Assembly (NCBI GenBank): GCA_012519705.1 | Contig: JAAYPR010000045.1 | Span: forward strand, 1 to 40,517 | DNA length: 40,517 nt | Reading direction: 5' to 3' | From: Campylobacteraceae bacterium | GTDB lineage: Bacteria > Campylobacterota > Campylobacteria > Campylobacterales > Campylobacteraceae | Shown: positions 38,977 to 40,517 of the stretch, piece by piece | Numbering within the stretch: the stretch's first letter is position 1 | Layout of the letters: every line of letters starts with the position of its first letter | Notes under the pieces: model-generated | The model's input: the letters and a program-made list of their open reading frames with translations, nothing else | What the model was told of the DNA's origin: nothing | Databases searched by the model: none | Position numbers and translations under genes: made by a program

Positions 38977-39642
38977 ATGAAAGCTTATGCTAGATTTATA
39001 AAAAAAGATGATATTGTTTATAGGATTAATACTATATTACAATTTGGGGATAGTTGGAATCATATTGGAAATATCGTTTTAGCCAACCCAGGAAGTTCAA
39101 ATATAATAAGCGAAATTTCAGATGATATTGATATAGAGTTATCTAAATTTTTTAAAAAATTAAAAAAAGAATATAGCAGAGAATATTGGTTTGAGTGTAA
39201 ATCAGATCCAACTATGAAGCAAGTAAAAAAAATCTTTAATGGATGGTATGTTGATGACATATTTGCTTTAAATGGAACTGTTCAGTTATTTAATAGCTTT
39301 AATGTTAGAAACCCCAAACTAGATGAGGCAATTATCTCTGTAAAGTATGATGATAGCTTGTTGTTTTCAGAGGGAATTGAAAAATATTTTAATGAAAAGC
39401 CAACATATTTTGGTTTTTCTCGTGCTGTTATTAATAATAAAACGCTAAATAAAAGAATTAAAAATATTTTTTATAATTCATCAGATAAAATCAGAGCATT
39501 GTATAAAAAGAACTTTGAGAATAATTCATTTTATCATCCGATGTATGTAAATAGGAGCTACAATATTGATTTTTTTAAAGATTATAAAAATGAAGTTCTT
39601 ATTCCATTTAAAGATTTGGTAAAAAATGAGATAAAAGTTTAA
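38977..39642 (+). CDS. DUF1643-like hypothetical protein
   Basis: The 221-residue cytoplasmic-looking protein has no signal or membrane segment. GNIVLANPGSSN, SDPTMKQVKKIFNGW and GTVQLFNSFNVRNPK recall the DUF1643 pattern of a 'NPS' loop, a D-P-T-x-(R/K) motif and an N-L-F-x-x-R-x-x-x-P strand. That resemblance is by eye and modest. The C-terminal ~70 residues (NEKPTYFGFSRAVINNKTLN onward) are Lys/Asn/Phe-rich. Base composition is more A/T-rich than in the neighbouring genes, which hints at an acquired gene. It converges with the regulator gene, 6 bp apart. No function is assigned. Confidence 0.5.
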   Translation: MKAYARFIKKDDIVYRINTILQFGDSWNHIGNIVLANPGSSNIISEISDDIDIELSKFFKKLKKEYSREYWFECKSDPTMKQVKKIFNGWYVDDIFALNGTVQLFNSFNVRNPKLDEAIISVKYDDSLLFSEGIEKYFNEKPTYFGFSRAVINNKTLNKRIKNIFYNSSDKIRALYKKNFENNSFYHPMYVNRSYNIDFFKDYKNEVLIPFKDLVKNEIKV

Positions 39643-39648
39643 ATTGAT

Positions 39649-40314
39649 TTATTTCATACTTTGCAAAATATACCCTTTGCCATAGACGCTTTTTATATTT
39701 AGTTTTAGGGTTCGTTTTAGGTTCCCAACTAGGTTTTGGATGATTATCCTTGAACTTGGTGTGGTTTCATAGACTGAACTCTCTATCATCTCAAAAGTTA
39801 CTATTTTGTTTAAATTTCCACAAAGCAAAAGCATAAGTTTATGTTGCATCGGAGAGAAAAAAACCTCCTCACCATCTTGGTAAAACTTCTCTTTTTCAAA
39901 ATTTACACTTAAGTTTTTGGTTAGGTTTATCGGTTTTGTATCTTTTTCTTTGCTTTCAAGAAGCAAGTAGATATTATCCAAAATCGCACTAAATTTTATA
40001 GGCTTAAACAGCACTACAGACTTTCCACCCTCAAAGTTTTTTATAAACCTAGCATAAACTTGCCTTTTTGTCGCTAGGAAGATGAATTGCTGTTTTTTAT
40101 GAACTTGAAGCATGGGCTTTAAATCCAAGTTTTCGTTCTCGTCTAAATCAAGCACAACTATATCTATATAAACATTTGAGTTTAGATATGAAGTGATGAG
40201 TTCATCCACGCTTACTATAAAGACATTTTTAAAAATCTTTTTTTGACTTATTTTTTGGATTAACTCTTTGTCGCTCGTTGCAAACATTACATTTAAGTTA
40301 CTAAATTCATTCAA
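39649..40314 (-). CDS. OmpR/PhoB-type transcriptional regulator with degenerate receiver
   Basis: The 221-residue protein has an N-terminal receiver domain (about 7-118) and a C-terminal winged helix (about 130-220). The receiver has the phosphorylatable aspartate in IDIVVLDLDEN (D56) and the lysine in VLFKPI (K104). The usual N-terminal acidic pair is replaced: the strand reads NVMFATSDKEL, so T/S stand where D-D or E-D is expected. The effector domain shows FFSPMQHKLMLLLCGN, VTFEMIES and LVGNLKRTLKLNIKSVYGKGY, the OmpR-type recognition helix and wing. No histidine kinase gene is adjacent in this window. It may act without classical Mg-dependent phosphorylation. Target genes are unknown. Confidence 0.85.
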   Translation of the reverse strand: MNEFSNLNVMFATSDKELIQKISQKKIFKNVFIVSVDELITSYLNSNVYIDIVVLDLDENENLDLKPMLQVHKKQQFIFLATKRQVYARFIKNFEGGKSVVLFKPIKFSAILDNIYLLLESKEKDTKPINLTKNLSVNFEKEKFYQDGEEVFFSPMQHKLMLLLCGNLNKIVTFEMIESSVYETTPSSRIIIQNLVGNLKRTLKLNIKSVYGKGYILQSMK

Positions 40315-40418
40315 TTTAAGAGCCTTTTGATTATTTTATAGAATTTTACACTTATTAATGTTATCATAAGCTTAAAAATGAAATATTAATTAATATACAC
40401 TGTATAATAGTTTTTGGC

Positions 40419-40517
40419 TCAATTAAACTTAAGCGGATTTTCTCTTATTAATTTTAGCAAAGTCTTATATAAATCTTTATTATCTTTTTTAATATTGTAC
40501 CTATATTCACATTCTTT
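40419..40517 (-). CDS. C-terminal end of a probable IS1595/ISXO2-type transposase (partial)
   Basis: On the minus strand the frame is open from the window edge to TGA at 40419-40421 and encodes 32 residues. These include ECEYRYNIKKDNKDLYKTLL and end RENPLKFN. The pattern E-F/Y-x-x-R-(F/Y)-N-x-(R/K)-(K/N)-x-x-(D/N)-L-Y-K-x-L-L-K-L-(L/I)-R-x-N-P-L is what I recall for the C-terminus of ISXO2-like (IS1595 family, IS1016 group) transposases. Only the tail is visible, so the call is tentative. The gap 40315-40418 between it and the regulator is AT-rich with no gene. Confidence 0.5.
   Translation of the reverse strand, partial: KECEYRYNIKKDNKDLYKTLLKLIRENPLKFN

Overview
The window looks like a chromosome segment of a Campylobacter-type organism (Campylobacterota). 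It is AT-rich, has dense co-directional operons and short TATAAT-type promoters with poorly conserved -35 regions. Its respiratory gene content is typical of microaerobic or anaerobic epsilonproteobacteria: selenocysteine formate dehydrogenase, a polysulfide/thiosulfate reductase-type molybdoenzyme, multiheme cytochromes c and a periplasmic rhodanese. The species cannot be named from the sequence alone. No tRNA, rRNA, CRISPR array or prophage was seen.

Layout, left to right. 1-1040: the end of a membrane-protein gene and a second small membrane protein. 1108-4607 (minus): a three-gene TonB receptor / secreted single-pass protein / NapH-like polyferredoxin operon. It lies between two direct copies of a ~155-bp block (a gene 3' end plus terminator), so it looks like an inserted or duplicated module. 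4919-8841 (minus): a DsbC-like thioredoxin-fold protein, then selB and selA. 8931-9463 (minus): a ParE/RelE-like toxin-antitoxin pair. 9590-15873 (plus): a formate dehydrogenase locus with a polyferredoxin, a TorD-like chaperone, a structured leader, a small Tat-signal protein, fdhA with an in-frame UGA read as selenocysteine plus a SECIS hairpin, and fdhB. The selA/selB products would serve this UGA. The cytochrome b subunit gene fdhC and the maturation gene fdhD do not follow fdhB.

15953-19111 (plus): two tandem TraT-like lipoproteins, a ~500-bp noncoding stretch of hairpins, then a three-gene cassette (DUF4878-like lipoprotein, secreted protein, permuted NlpC/P60-like hydrolase). The cassette promoter has a T13 tract in its spacer. 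19127-29364 (minus): a tightly packed ten-gene operon that is the most striking part of the window. In order of transcription it encodes a periplasmic rhodanese, a TorD-like chaperone, an NrfD/PsrC-type membrane anchor, a PsrA/PhsA-type molybdoenzyme, a PsrB-type ferredoxin, a small periplasmic protein, a Rieske protein, a diheme cytochrome b, and 12-heme and 10-heme cytochromes c (22 CXXCH motifs). This amounts to a sulfur-type molybdoenzyme plus a bc-like quinol:cytochrome module in which multiheme cytochromes replace cytochrome c1.

29573-34406: an AsmA-like protein (minus), and divergently groES-groEL behind a consensus promoter and a CIRCE-like operator. 34672-38880 (plus): three tandem paralogous secreted WG-repeat proteins. 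38977-40314: a DUF1643-like hypothetical protein and, convergent, an OmpR-type regulator with a degenerate receiver. The right edge holds the C-terminal end of what looks like an IS1595/ISXO2-type transposase.
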